Positions 6,613-14,121 of a stretch of DNA of 21,976 nucleotides are shown one piece after another. The notes under the pieces are model-generated. The model saw only the letters and a program-made list of their open reading frames with translations. It had not been told where the DNA came from and did no database searches. Origin of the DNA: JAVBSC01 sp031547305. Lineage in GTDB: Bacteria; Desulfobacterota; Desulfovibrionia; Desulfovibrionales; Desulfovibrionaceae. The stretch lies in NCBI GenBank assembly GCA_031547305.1, contig JAVBSC010000087.1, positions 1 to 21,976 of the forward strand. The letters are read 5' to 3'. The translations under genes were made by a program, and so were the position numbers. Each line of letters starts with the position of its first letter. Positions within the stretch are counted from its first letter, which is position 1.

Positions 6613-8031
6613 ATGCCTGAAGGCAAATTCTGCAACAAGCGCCCCGTGAACACCGAGGAAGACCTGAAGGCCTTGCTCGGCGACAAGGGCGGCAAGCAAT
6701 ATTACGAAGAAATGGAACAACTGGACGTGGACACGGAAAAACTCTGGTCCAGCATCCAGAAAACCTGCAAATCCCGTACCCTGACCTGGCTGGAGATTTG
6801 CGCCCACTGCGGCTTGTGCGCGGACAGCTGCTTCCTGTACCGGGTCAATGATCGGGACCCGGAGCAGGTGCCGGCCTATAAAATCCAGTCCACGCTGGGT
6901 GAAATCGTCCGGCGCAAGGGGCAGGTGGACAACGCCTTCATGCGCCGGGCCATGGAATACGCCTGGTCCCGCTGCACCTGCTGCAACCGCTGCAGCCAGT
7001 TCTGCCCGCACGGCATCGACATGGGCGTTATGTTCAGCTATCTGCGCGGCCTTCTGTACGCTCAGGGGTTCGTGCCCTGGGAACTCAAGATCGGCTCCGG
7101 CATGCACCGCGTCTACGGCGGCCAGATGGACGTGACCGACGAGGACTGGGTGGAAACCTGCGAATGGATGGCCGAGGAAAACTCCGAAGAGTGGCCCGGC
7201 CTGGAAATTCCGGTGGACAAGGAAAACGCGGACATCATGTACACCCTGAACGCCCGCGAGCCAAAACACTACCCGGAAGACGTGGCCGAGGCGGCCATCC
7301 TTTTCCATCTGGCCGGCGAAAACTGGACCGTGCCCAGCAGCGGCTGGGAACAGACCTCTCTGGCCATGTTCGCAGGCGACTGGGAAGCCTGCAAAATGAA
7401 TGTGGAGCGCGTCTATGGAGCCGTGGAGCGCCTAAAGCCCAAGCGGGTTGTAGGCACGGAATGCGGCCACGCCCACCGCGCCTCGGCCATTGAAGGCCCC
7501 TACTGGGCCGGGCGGCCGGACGGCAAGCCGCCCGCCGAATACATCCACTATGTGGAGTGGGTGGCTGAAGCCTTGCGCACCGGCAAGATCAAAATCGACC
7601 CGACCAAGCGCATCAAAGAGAAAGTCACGCTTCAGGATTCCTGCAACTACGTGCGCAACCACGGTCTGGGCAGGTTTACCCGCGAAATCATGAGTTACAT
7701 GGTGGAGCCGGGGTACTTCATCGAAATGGGGCCGAACCGCGAATACAACTACTGTTGCGGCGGCGGCGGCGGGTTCAACGGCATAGGCCGCTTCCGCCAC
7801 GAGCGCAACAAGGCCCTTATGACCAAGCGGGACCAGATCCTCGCCACCGGCGCCAAACTGGTCATCGCGCCATGCCATAACTGCTGGGACGCCATCCGCG
7901 ACCTGGAAGAGGAATACAAAATCGGCATCCGCTGGTCCTTCCTCAAGCCTCTGCTTATTAAAATGGCCATAGTTCCGGAGCACCTCAAGCCCCAGGATGA
8001 GGACGAGGAAGCCGGCGGCGAAGAGGAATAA
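6613..8031 (+). CDS. hmcF: HmcF, HdrD-like cytoplasmic iron-sulfur subunit
   Basis: Cytoplasmic end of the Hmc conduit, 472 residues (461 in D. vulgaris). Two [4Fe-4S] motifs are at CAHCGLCADSC (63-73) and CTCCNRCSQFCP (121-132). The C-terminal half carries CCG-domain elements as in HdrD, GlpC and DsrK: TECGH near 284, then DSC near 344, YCCGGGGG near 381 and APCHNC near 421, the set that binds the special catalytic cluster in HdrB/HdrD. The first CCG copy is incomplete. There is no signal peptide. AAGGAG sits before the ATG. It is the last hmc gene; the tail is rich in Glu and Asp. The natural electron acceptor is unknown. Confidence 0.94.
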   Translation: MPEGKFCNKRPVNTEEDLKALLGDKGGKQYYEEMEQLDVDTEKLWSSIQKTCKSRTLTWLEICAHCGLCADSCFLYRVNDRDPEQVPAYKIQSTLGEIVRRKGQVDNAFMRRAMEYAWSRCTCCNRCSQFCPHGIDMGVMFSYLRGLLYAQGFVPWELKIGSGMHRVYGGQMDVTDEDWVETCEWMAEENSEEWPGLEIPVDKENADIMYTLNAREPKHYPEDVAEAAILFHLAGENWTVPSSGWEQTSLAMFAGDWEACKMNVERVYGAVERLKPKRVVGTECGHAHRASAIEGPYWAGRPDGKPPAEYIHYVEWVAEALRTGKIKIDPTKRIKEKVTLQDSCNYVRNHGLGRFTREIMSYMVEPGYFIEMGPNREYNYCCGGGGGFNGIGRFRHERNKALMTKRDQILATGAKLVIAPCHNCWDAIRDLEEEYKIGIRWSFLKPLLIKMAIVPEHLKPQDEDEEAGGEEE

Positions 8032-8111
8032 GAAACCGGGGAGCCGCACAGGACGTCGCCTGTGGCGGGCATAGCCTGTGCAAGACCTGAGGCCCCCGGA
8101 CCCAGGCAATA

Positions 8112-8150
8112 AAAGCCGGCCTGTTGCGCAAAACGTAACAGGCCGGCTTT
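8112..8150 (+). terminator. Hairpin terminator closing the hmc operon
   Basis: Perfect 14-bp inverted repeat AAAGCCGGCCTGTT (8112-8125) and AACAGGCCGGCTTT (8137-8150) with an 11-base loop, 80 bases after the hmcF stop. The downstream T-tract is short on the plus strand (TTTATTT). Read on the minus strand it is followed by TTTTATT, so it can also stop transcripts coming from the opposing aminotransferase gene. A smaller hairpin (CACAGG/CCTGTG) lies at 8047-8064. Confidence 0.8.
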
Positions 8151-8190
8151 ATTTACGCGCGGGTCTGGTAAAACTCCGCGATTTTTTCTT

Positions 8191-8324
8191 AGAGCATTTA
8201 AACTTTGAGATTAAACAATACAAGTTTTGCAAGCGGTATAGTCTTTCACTTGTAACAATGCGAGATTCTCAAGATAAATTACACGCTTCGCGTCTGCCGA
8301 GCAATTTCAAAGTGAAATCGCTCT
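8191..8324 (+). repeat. MITE-like dispersed repeat, copy A (134 bp)
   Basis: This non-coding element is about 85% alike, by hand alignment, to the reverse complement of 21331-21479. Its ends are inverted repeats of about 25 bases beginning AGAGCATTT / AGCGATTTCACTTT. The right end is itself a hairpin (GAGCAATTTCA, AAG, TGAAATCGCTC with one mismatch). TA dinucleotides flank GAGC...GCTC at 8190-8191 and 8324-8325, as expected for insertion by a TA-targeting (IS630/Tc1-type) transposase. It lies tail-to-tail between hmcF and the aminotransferase gene and overlaps the last two bases of the stop codon of the latter. Base content is much more AT-rich than its neighbours. It has no transposase gene, so it would be non-autonomous. 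Confidence 0.8.
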
Positions 8325-9423
8325 AAGCTTTTAAAGCATCGGCCAATATTTCCAACGCTTTTTTCATCATTTCTTTGTCGGCCTGGCTGCCCATGTGCCC
8401 AAGGCGGAAGACCTTGCCGGCCATGGGGCCGAAGCTTCCGCCCACGGTCAGGCCGCGCGCCTGGAGGCCGTCGCGCCAATCCGGCCAGGTCCGGCCGTCC
8501 GGGATCTTGATGGCGCTGACCGTGGGGGAGTTGATTGCTCCCGGCCTGGGGAAGAGTTCCAGGCCCAGCCTGGCCAGACCCAGGCGGCACTGTTCGGCCA
8601 CGGCCTGATGCCGGGCGAAGCAGGCGGGCAGTCCTTCGGCCAGCAGGCGTTCGGCGGCCAGTTTGAGGGCCGTGAGGCCGTGCGGGTAGGGAGTGTAGGG
8701 GAAGAGGTTGTCCGCGAACATGGCCTTGAAAGGCAAGAGGGCGTCGTAGCCCTGGTAGCCGACTTCCCTGGCGCTTTCCCAGGCCGCGGGGCTGACGGAA
8801 AGAAAACTCATGGATGGCGGGGCGCTCAGGCATTTTTGCGTGCCGCCCAAAAGCAGGTCGATGTTCCAGGATTCGCCCAGAACCTCAGCCCCGCCTATGC
8901 TGGCCACGGCATCGACATAGAACAGGGGAACGCCCAGATCTTTTTTGATCCGGCCAAGTTCGGCCAGTGGGTTGAGCGTACCGGATGGCGTTTCGCAGTG
9001 TACGGCGGTGATCATCTTGGGCTGGAACTTTTTTGCCGCCTCCCGGATGCGTTCCAGACTGTCGTCCTGGCCGATGGTGGAATTATAGGGCAGGGATACG
9101 GCCTCCACCCGGCAGCCGAAAGAGGCGGCCATCTGGCCTATGCCGTCGCCAAAGACGCCGGTCCCCACGGAGAGGACCTTGTCTCCGGCTTTCAGGCAGC
9201 TTTTCAGGGCCGCCCAGAGAGCCAGCATGCCTTCGCCGGTCATGATGACCACGTCGTGCGGCGTGCCCATAATCCGGCCGAGCAGCTTTCCGGTCTGCTC
9301 GTACAGGGGCAGATGATCCCGTTCCTGATGGCCGGCGTCGTGATCATGGGCCAGGCCGCGCAAAATATCCTCCGGCACGGAAACCGGGCCGGGAAGCATG
9401 GGAATGATTTTAGCGTTTTTCAT
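8323..9423 (-). CDS. Class-V PLP aminotransferase, alanine-glyoxylate/serine-glyoxylate family
   Basis: A 366-residue pyridoxal-phosphate enzyme, fold type I. Asp171 in YVDAVASIGG should bind the cofactor pyridine, and Lys197 in GGTQKCLS should form the Schiff base. The N-terminus IIPMLPGPVSVPEDI is typical of the alanine/serine-glyoxylate aminotransferase group. Substrates cannot be fixed from sequence; small amino acids and glyoxylate or pyruvate are likely. The start is the ATG at 9423, preceded by AGGA; this ATG overlaps the aroA stop as ATGA, so translation is coupled to aroA. A longer frame from 9477 would run inside aroA and is rejected. The TAG stop lies at the junction with a repeat element. 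Confidence 0.9.
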   Translation of the reverse strand: MKNAKIIPMLPGPVSVPEDILRGLAHDHDAGHQERDHLPLYEQTGKLLGRIMGTPHDVVIMTGEGMLALWAALKSCLKAGDKVLSVGTGVFGDGIGQMAASFGCRVEAVSLPYNSTIGQDDSLERIREAAKKFQPKMITAVHCETPSGTLNPLAELGRIKKDLGVPLFYVDAVASIGGAEVLGESWNIDLLLGGTQKCLSAPPSMSFLSVSPAAWESAREVGYQGYDALLPFKAMFADNLFPYTPYPHGLTALKLAAERLLAEGLPACFARHQAVAEQCRLGLARLGLELFPRPGAINSPTVSAIKIPDGRTWPDWRDGLQARGLTVGGSFGPMAGKVFRLGHMGSQADKEMMKKALEILADALKA

Positions 9424-10742
9424 TCTTTTATCCTGTTCCACAGGGTCCAGAATTGCGGAAAAGATTTGTTCACGCAATCCGGGTTATCAAGTTTTATGTC
9501 CATACCCCGGCCTTCAAGGCCGGTCAGCCCAAGCAAGGCAAGGCTCATGGCCATGCGGTGGTCGCTGTGCGCGCAAAATAGCGAAGCGGGCTTCAGCCCG
9601 CCCTTTGGCGGGGCGATAACCAGGCCGTCTTCAGCGACCATGACCACGCAGCCAGCCTTGCGAAATTCCACGGCGCAGGCTGCCAGGCGGTCGCTTTCCT
9701 TCAGCCGCAGGTGCGCGGCGTTGCGGATGACTGTGGCCCCCCTGGCGTGCGCGGCCAGGGCCGCCACTGTGGGCACAAGATCCGGGCAGTGCCCCATATC
9801 CAGGTCCACCCCGCGCAAGGGGCGCGGACTGACTGTCACCACGTCGCCTTCCCACTCCACTCTGGCCCCGAAAGCGGACAGAATATCCAGAATCGCCCGG
9901 TCGCCCTGCAGGGAATCCCGTCTCAGTCCCAGCAGGCTGACCGGACGCGGCCCAATGGCCCCGGCGGCCAGAAAATACGAGGCTCCGCTGAAATCTCCCT
10001 CAACTTTATACGCTCCCGGGCGATAGCGGCCCGCTTCGACCTCTATGCGCCAGGCTCCCGGCTCAGGCCCGGCCGCGCGCCAGTCCCCGGATTCCCGCGC
10101 CTGTACCCTGAATTTCAGGCCGAACAGCTCCAGGGTTTGCAGGGTCAGGCCCACATAGGGCCAGGAAACGACTTTTTCCCCGCCCAGGGTCAGGCGCAGC
10201 CCTGTTGTCCCCAGAGGCGCCGCCAGGAGCAGGCCGGACAGATACTGGCTGGATTGCGCGCAGCTTATCGCGTCCCAGCGGCCTTTTTCTTGTTCCAGCC
10301 CTTTGGCTTCCAGCAACAAAGGAGGGCAGCCGGGCGTTTTTTCATAGCGGATTTTCGCGCCGAATTTTTCCACCGCTTCGGCCAGCTCATTAACCGGTCT
10401 GCTGTGCATGCGGCCCTGGCCATGCAGGCGGAACAAGCCCCGGCCGGCGGCCAGCACGGCCAGAAACAGCCGGCAGGCGGTGCCGGATTCCCCAACGTCA
10501 CAGTCCAGTGGGACGCCTTCCCCGCCCTGGGGCGCGTCGCCCAGGCCCTGAACCCGCCAGGCCCCCGGGCCGGTTCGCTCCAGCTTTACACCGCAACTTC
10601 GCAAGATGCCTATAGTCCTGGCTACATCTTCGTTTTCCGGCACCCCGTCCAGGCGTGATTCCCCAGCCGCCAGGCCGGCCGCGATTAAAAAACGATGCGC
10701 CAGAGACTTGCTGGCCGGGGCGTCAATTATGGCAGATTGCAT
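9420..10742 (-). CDS. aroA: 3-phosphoshikimate 1-carboxyvinyltransferase (EPSP synthase)
   Basis: Sixth step of the shikimate pathway: transfer of enolpyruvyl from phosphoenolpyruvate to shikimate 3-phosphate, in the cytoplasm. Length of 440 residues is normal. Family motifs are in order: PASKSLAHR with Lys12, GESGTACR (84-91, in place of the commoner GNAGTAMR), GRMHSRPV with Arg111 and Arg115, SSQYLSG (164-170), GDFSGASYF, RLKESDR, SDHRMAM and NKSFPQFW. The non-standard SGTACR motif may affect inhibitor binding, but this is only inference. No clear Shine-Dalgarno precedes the ATG at 10742. Other aro genes are not adjacent. It overlaps the downstream aminotransferase gene by four bases. Confidence 0.96.
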   Translation of the reverse strand: MQSAIIDAPASKSLAHRFLIAAGLAAGESRLDGVPENEDVARTIGILRSCGVKLERTGPGAWRVQGLGDAPQGGEGVPLDCDVGESGTACRLFLAVLAAGRGLFRLHGQGRMHSRPVNELAEAVEKFGAKIRYEKTPGCPPLLLEAKGLEQEKGRWDAISCAQSSQYLSGLLLAAPLGTTGLRLTLGGEKVVSWPYVGLTLQTLELFGLKFRVQARESGDWRAAGPEPGAWRIEVEAGRYRPGAYKVEGDFSGASYFLAAGAIGPRPVSLLGLRRDSLQGDRAILDILSAFGARVEWEGDVVTVSPRPLRGVDLDMGHCPDLVPTVAALAAHARGATVIRNAAHLRLKESDRLAACAVEFRKAGCVVMVAEDGLVIAPPKGGLKPASLFCAHSDHRMAMSLALLGLTGLEGRGMDIKLDNPDCVNKSFPQFWTLWNRIKE

Positions 10743-10797
10743 GGAGTTATCCGGGAATGTTTCAATTATGTCATGCGGGCATTCTTACGCAGCAACA

Positions 10798-10819
10798 AGG
10801 CCGCGCTCAGGCGCGGCCT
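10798..10819. terminator. GC hairpin between folD and aroA
   Basis: Perfect 9-bp inverted repeat AGGCCGCGC (10798-10806) and GCGCGGCCT (10811-10819) with loop TCAG. It lacks a clear T-tract on either strand, so it may be a pause or processing site rather than a true terminator. It lies about 95 bases after the folD stop and 56 bases before the aroA start. Confidence 0.45.
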
Positions 10820-10875
10820 AGAATTGCCGGCAAACCCTGAGGAAGAAATGGAAAGGCCTGGAGTCCAGCTTGCTA

Positions 10876-10919
10876 AAATGACGAAAGCAACCTCAGGTCG
10901 AGCCAAGGCTTTGTCATTT
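10876..10919 (-). terminator. Hairpin overlapping the folD stop codon
   Basis: AAATGAC and AAAGC (10876-10888, one bulged G) pair with GCTTT and GTCATTT (10908-10919), a 12-bp stem with a 19-base loop. On the minus strand the stem contains the folD TGA stop (10916-10914) and ends in TTTTAGC. The short T-run makes it a modest terminator candidate. Confidence 0.4.
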
Positions 10920-11792
10920 CACAATACAGGCCAGCGCGCCCATTCTGTTTTTATAGGCCTGCATGGTGTTGATCAGCAGCATGGCTATGGTCATGGGCCC
11001 CACGCCGCCGGGCACGGGGGTCAGGGCCGAGGCTTTTTCGCTTACGCTTTCAAAGTCGCAGTCACCGCACAGGCCGTTTTCCGTGCGGTTTATGCCCACA
11101 TCCACCACCACCGCGCCCTCTTTAATCATGTCTCCGGTGATAAAACGCGGCCGGCCAAGGGCCAGGAAGAGAAAATCCGCGTTCCGGCACATTTCCGCCA
11201 CATCCGGGGTGCGGGAATGGCAGACCGTGACCGTGGCGTCCGCGAAGTGCCCGGCCGCGCTGAGCATGATGGCCAAAGGCTTGCCCACGATGTTGCTGCG
11301 CCCCACCACCACGGCTTTCTTGCCGGCCGGGGAAAGCCCGTAGCGCTCCAGCAGCGTCATCACCCCGGAGGGAGTGCAGGGCCTGAATCCCGGCAGGCCC
11401 AAAGTCATGCGCCCCACATTTTGCGGGTGAAAGCCGTCCACATCCTTGGCCGGGTCGATGTATTGCAGGGCCTCCTGGCCGTCTAATCCCTCCGGCAGCG
11501 GCAACTGCAACAAAATGCCGTCTATGTCCGGCCTCTTGTTCAACCTGCCGATCAACTCCTTTAACTCAGCTTGCAGCGTGTCCGCCGGCAGCCGGAAGGC
11601 TTCGGACTTGAATCCCGCGTCCACACAGGCATTTTCCTTGTTGCGCACATAAATGCGCGAAGCCGGATCATCGCCCACCAGAATGACCGCAATGCCCGGC
11701 GGACGGCCGTACTCAAGCGCCAGCGGCGCTGCCTCCGCCTTTAATTCCGCCCGAATTTTCGCGGCCGTGGCTTTTCCGTCCAGTAGGATCAT
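10914..11792 (-). CDS. folD: Bifunctional methylenetetrahydrofolate dehydrogenase / methenyl-THF cyclohydrolase
   Basis: One-carbon metabolism enzyme interconverting 5,10-methylene-, methenyl- and 10-formyl-tetrahydrofolate in the cytoplasm. The 292-residue length is usual. Family motifs include SRIYVRNKENAC with Tyr48 and the catalytic Lys52, DGILLQLPLP near 95, KDVDGFHPQNVG, PCTPSGVM, the NAD(P)-binding GRSNIVGKP, VCHSRT, VDVGINR and TPVPGGVGPMT. AAGGA lies 8 bases before the ATG at 11792. It follows eno on the same strand, an order I also recall from D. vulgaris, but a hairpin terminator sits in the 121-base gap. Confidence 0.97.
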   Translation of the reverse strand: MILLDGKATAAKIRAELKAEAAPLALEYGRPPGIAVILVGDDPASRIYVRNKENACVDAGFKSEAFRLPADTLQAELKELIGRLNKRPDIDGILLQLPLPEGLDGQEALQYIDPAKDVDGFHPQNVGRMTLGLPGFRPCTPSGVMTLLERYGLSPAGKKAVVVGRSNIVGKPLAIMLSAAGHFADATVTVCHSRTPDVAEMCRNADFLFLALGRPRFITGDMIKEGAVVVDVGINRTENGLCGDCDFESVSEKASALTPVPGGVGPMTIAMLLINTMQAYKNRMGALACIVK

Positions 11793-11861
11793 GAGGTGTC
11801 CTTTTTAATGGGAAGAGATGTGCGGGAAGGGGAAAACTTTTTGGAAAAGTGTGGTGCTGGG

Positions 11862-11904
11862 GGGGGGCTAAAAACCTTTTTGGTAAAAAAGGATTTTACC
11901 CCCC
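11862..11904 (-). terminator. Hairpin terminator downstream of eno
   Basis: Imperfect stem: GGGGGG then TAAAAACCTTTTT pairs with AAAAAAGGATTTTA then CCCCCC around a short GGT loop, with two or three mismatches. On the minus strand it begins about 10 bases after the eno stop. A second imperfect repeat (GGGGAAAACTTTTTGGAAAAG) follows at about 11829-11849. Together they probably reduce read-through from eno into folD. Confidence 0.55.
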
Positions 11905-11913
11905 AAAAAAATC

Positions 11914-13221
11914 TTATTCCTCTTCCGCCTCATCTCCAAACCCGAAGTGGTCCGCGATGTAGGGGCCAAAATACAGGCCGCTGTCTTCCAGTTCCTCTTC
12001 GATGCGCAGGAGCTGGTTGTATTTGGCCAGGCGGTCGCTGCGGGACAGGGAGCCGGTTTTGATCTGGCCGGCGTTCACGCCCACGGCCAGATCCGCAATG
12101 AAGCTGTCCTCGGTTTCTCCTGAACGGTGGGAGACCACGGTGGTGTAGGCGGCCTGTTTGGCCATTTCTATGGTATCCAGGGTTTCGGTAAGCGTGCCGA
12201 TCTGGTTGAGCTTGATCAGAATGGAGTTGGCCACGCCTTCGTCAATGCCCTGGGCCAGGATGTCCGGGTTGGTGACAAAGATGTCGTCGCCCACCAGTTG
12301 GATGCGGTCGCCGAGTTTGCTGGTCAGAAGCTTCCAGCCGTCCCAGTCGCCTTCGGCAAGGCCGTCTTCAATGGAGATGAGCGGGTAGCGGCCCGCGAAG
12401 TCGCTCAGGTAGGCGACCATGTCCGGGGAACTCAGGATTTTGTTTTCGCCCTTGAGCACGTACTTGCCGTCCTTGTAAAACTCCGAGGCCGCCGCGTCTA
12501 TGGCCAGGGCGATTTCCCGGCCGGGGATGTAGCCGGCCTCTTCGATGGCCTTGGTCAGGTAACGGAAGGCCGTATCGTGGTCCTTGAGGTTTGGGGCGAA
12601 GCCGCCTTCGTCGCCAACGCTGGTGACGTGGCCGTCGGCGGCCAGAATGGCTTTAAGGGTATGGAAGGTTTCCGCGCCCATGCGCAGGGCGTCGCGGAAG
12701 GTGGCCGCGCCTATGGGCATGATCATGAATTCCTGAATGTCCAGGTTGTTGGGGGCGTGGGCGCCGCCGTTGATCACGTTCATCAGGGGCACCGGCAGCA
12801 CTTTGGAATTTACCCCGCCCAGGTACTGGTACAGGGGAAGAGCCAGGAAGGTGGCTGCCGCGCGGGCCGCGGCCAGAGAAACGCCCAGCATGGCGTTGGC
12901 GCCCAGGCGTGACTTGTTGTCCGTGCCGTCCAGATCGATCAGGGTGTTGTCAATCTGGACCTGGCGCAGGGCATCCAGGCCGACCACGGCTTCGGCGATT
13001 TCGCCGTTCACGTGTTCCACGGCCTTTTCCACGCCTTTGCCGCTGTAGCGGGACTTGTCGCCGTCGCGCAGTTCCAGCGCTTCGCGCGTGCCGGTGGAAG
13101 CGCCGGAAGGCACGGCCGCCCGGCCAATATGGCCGGATTCCAGGCCGACTTCCACTTCCACAGTCGGGTTGCCGCGTGAATCCAGAATTTCCCTGGCCCA
13201 AACAGAAACTATAGTGCTCAT
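11914..13221 (-). CDS. eno: Enolase (phosphopyruvate hydratase)
   Basis: Glycolysis and gluconeogenesis: reversible conversion of 2-phosphoglycerate to phosphoenolpyruvate, Mg-dependent, in the cytoplasm. The 435-residue protein shows the full family pattern: AREILDSRGNPTVEVEV at the N-terminus, PSGASTGTREALELRDGD, SIEDGLAEGDWDG and LVGDDIFVTNP with the metal ligands, ILIKLNQIGTLTET with the catalytic lysine, and VVSHRSGETED. Phosphoenolpyruvate made here is a substrate of AroA encoded downstream. AAGGAG precedes the ATG at 13221 with 7-base spacing. The gap to coaX upstream is only 48 bases, so the two may be co-transcribed. Confidence 0.98.
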   Translation of the reverse strand: MSTIVSVWAREILDSRGNPTVEVEVGLESGHIGRAAVPSGASTGTREALELRDGDKSRYSGKGVEKAVEHVNGEIAEAVVGLDALRQVQIDNTLIDLDGTDNKSRLGANAMLGVSLAAARAAATFLALPLYQYLGGVNSKVLPVPLMNVINGGAHAPNNLDIQEFMIMPIGAATFRDALRMGAETFHTLKAILAADGHVTSVGDEGGFAPNLKDHDTAFRYLTKAIEEAGYIPGREIALAIDAAASEFYKDGKYVLKGENKILSSPDMVAYLSDFAGRYPLISIEDGLAEGDWDGWKLLTSKLGDRIQLVGDDIFVTNPDILAQGIDEGVANSILIKLNQIGTLTETLDTIEMAKQAAYTTVVSHRSGETEDSFIADLAVGVNAGQIKTGSLSRSDRLAKYNQLLRIEEELEDSGLYFGPYIADHFGFGDEAEEE

Positions 13222-13269
13222 GTACGACTCCTTGGTTCAGGCGCGAATACGCCTTCCTGATTTGCGGAA

Positions 13270-14049
13270 TTAAGAATTTTCACTATACAATATTTTTAAA
13301 CCTTCTAAAAGCAGATCCGAGCGCAATTCGTCAAAACAATCGCTCACCTTGACCAGTGTGGCGGCAAACCCGCCGGTGGCAAGTGTCAGGACCGGCCCAG
13401 GCAGCACGGTTTTTAGCCGGGCGCACAATCCTTCGCTCATTGCCGCGAACCCGAAAATAAATCCATGATTAATACTGGTGCTTGTGGACTGGCCGATGGC
13501 CAGCGTTTTTTCCGAGACCTCCAGGCTCACGCCCGGCAGCTTGGCCGTGCGCGAAGCCAGAGCGGACACGGAAGACAACACGCCGGGGCAGATCAAACCC
13601 CCAAGGTAAGCATTGTCCGTAAGGCAGTCAAAAGTTGTGGCCGTGCCGTAATCCGCGCAGATGATGGATTTGGGCTCCGGGAAAAGCCGCCGGGCCGCGA
13701 ACGCGCCCACCAGGCGGTCCGCTCCCACCTGAGTGGGGGAGGCGTAGCGGTTTTCCAGAGGAATGGGCAGATCTTCCGGCACAAAAAGCAGATCCCTGTT
13801 GAAAAAACGTCCGCAGGCGCGGCGCAGCAGGGGGTTTAAGGCCGGCACCACGGAAGAGGCCAGGCAAAAAATAACCTCGTCCGGGTCCACACGGGCCACG
13901 CGCAAAGCCTCCAGAATGGCAAAGCCCAGGGAATCGCCGGTGTGCCGGTCATCCGTGGGCAGCACGTAGGCTTCAAGAACCCTGTTTTTATCCGCCAGGC
14001 CAATCTTGATGTTGGTGTTGCCAATGTCAAAAAGAAGCGCGCATTGCAC
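13270..14049 (-). CDS. coaX: Type III pantothenate kinase
   Basis: First committed step of coenzyme A synthesis: ATP-dependent phosphorylation of pantothenate, cytoplasmic. The 259-residue size fits type III enzymes. Motifs: LLFDIGNTNIKIG with Asp8 (phosphate-binding loop of the actin-like ATPase fold), QVGADRLVGA with Asp111, and CADYGTATTFDCL near 131-143. The start is taken as GTG at 14049 because AGGAGG (14061-14056) lies six bases upstream and the conserved N-terminus begins at once. A longer frame to 14106 starts inside the spacer and adds 19 unlikely residues. Confidence 0.94.
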   Translation of the reverse strand: MQCALLFDIGNTNIKIGLADKNRVLEAYVLPTDDRHTGDSLGFAILEALRVARVDPDEVIFCLASSVVPALNPLLRRACGRFFNRDLLFVPEDLPIPLENRYASPTQVGADRLVGAFAARRLFPEPKSIICADYGTATTFDCLTDNAYLGGLICPGVLSSVSALASRTAKLPGVSLEVSEKTLAIGQSTSTSINHGFIFGFAAMSEGLCARLKTVLPGPVLTLATGGFAATLVKVSDCFDELRSDLLLEGLKILYSENS

Positions 14050-14061
14050 GGCAATCCTCCT
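14047..14061 (-). promoter_or_regulatory. Ribosome binding site that fixes the coaX GTG start
   Basis: Minus strand: AGGAGG (14061-14056), six-base spacer, then GTG (14049-14047). This is a near-perfect Shine-Dalgarno with good spacing and overrides the upstream ATG of the longer frame. Confidence 0.85.
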
Positions 14062-14121
14062 GTTGCGATAAACACATATTTTGCCCGGACTTATGAAAAA
14101 ACACAAGTCTTGATAGGACCA

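Noticed and set aside
5797..7308. Minus-strand open frame of 503 codons across hmcE and hmcF
   Set aside because: It overlaps two well-supported hmc genes over its whole length and shows no domain; it is a shadow frame.
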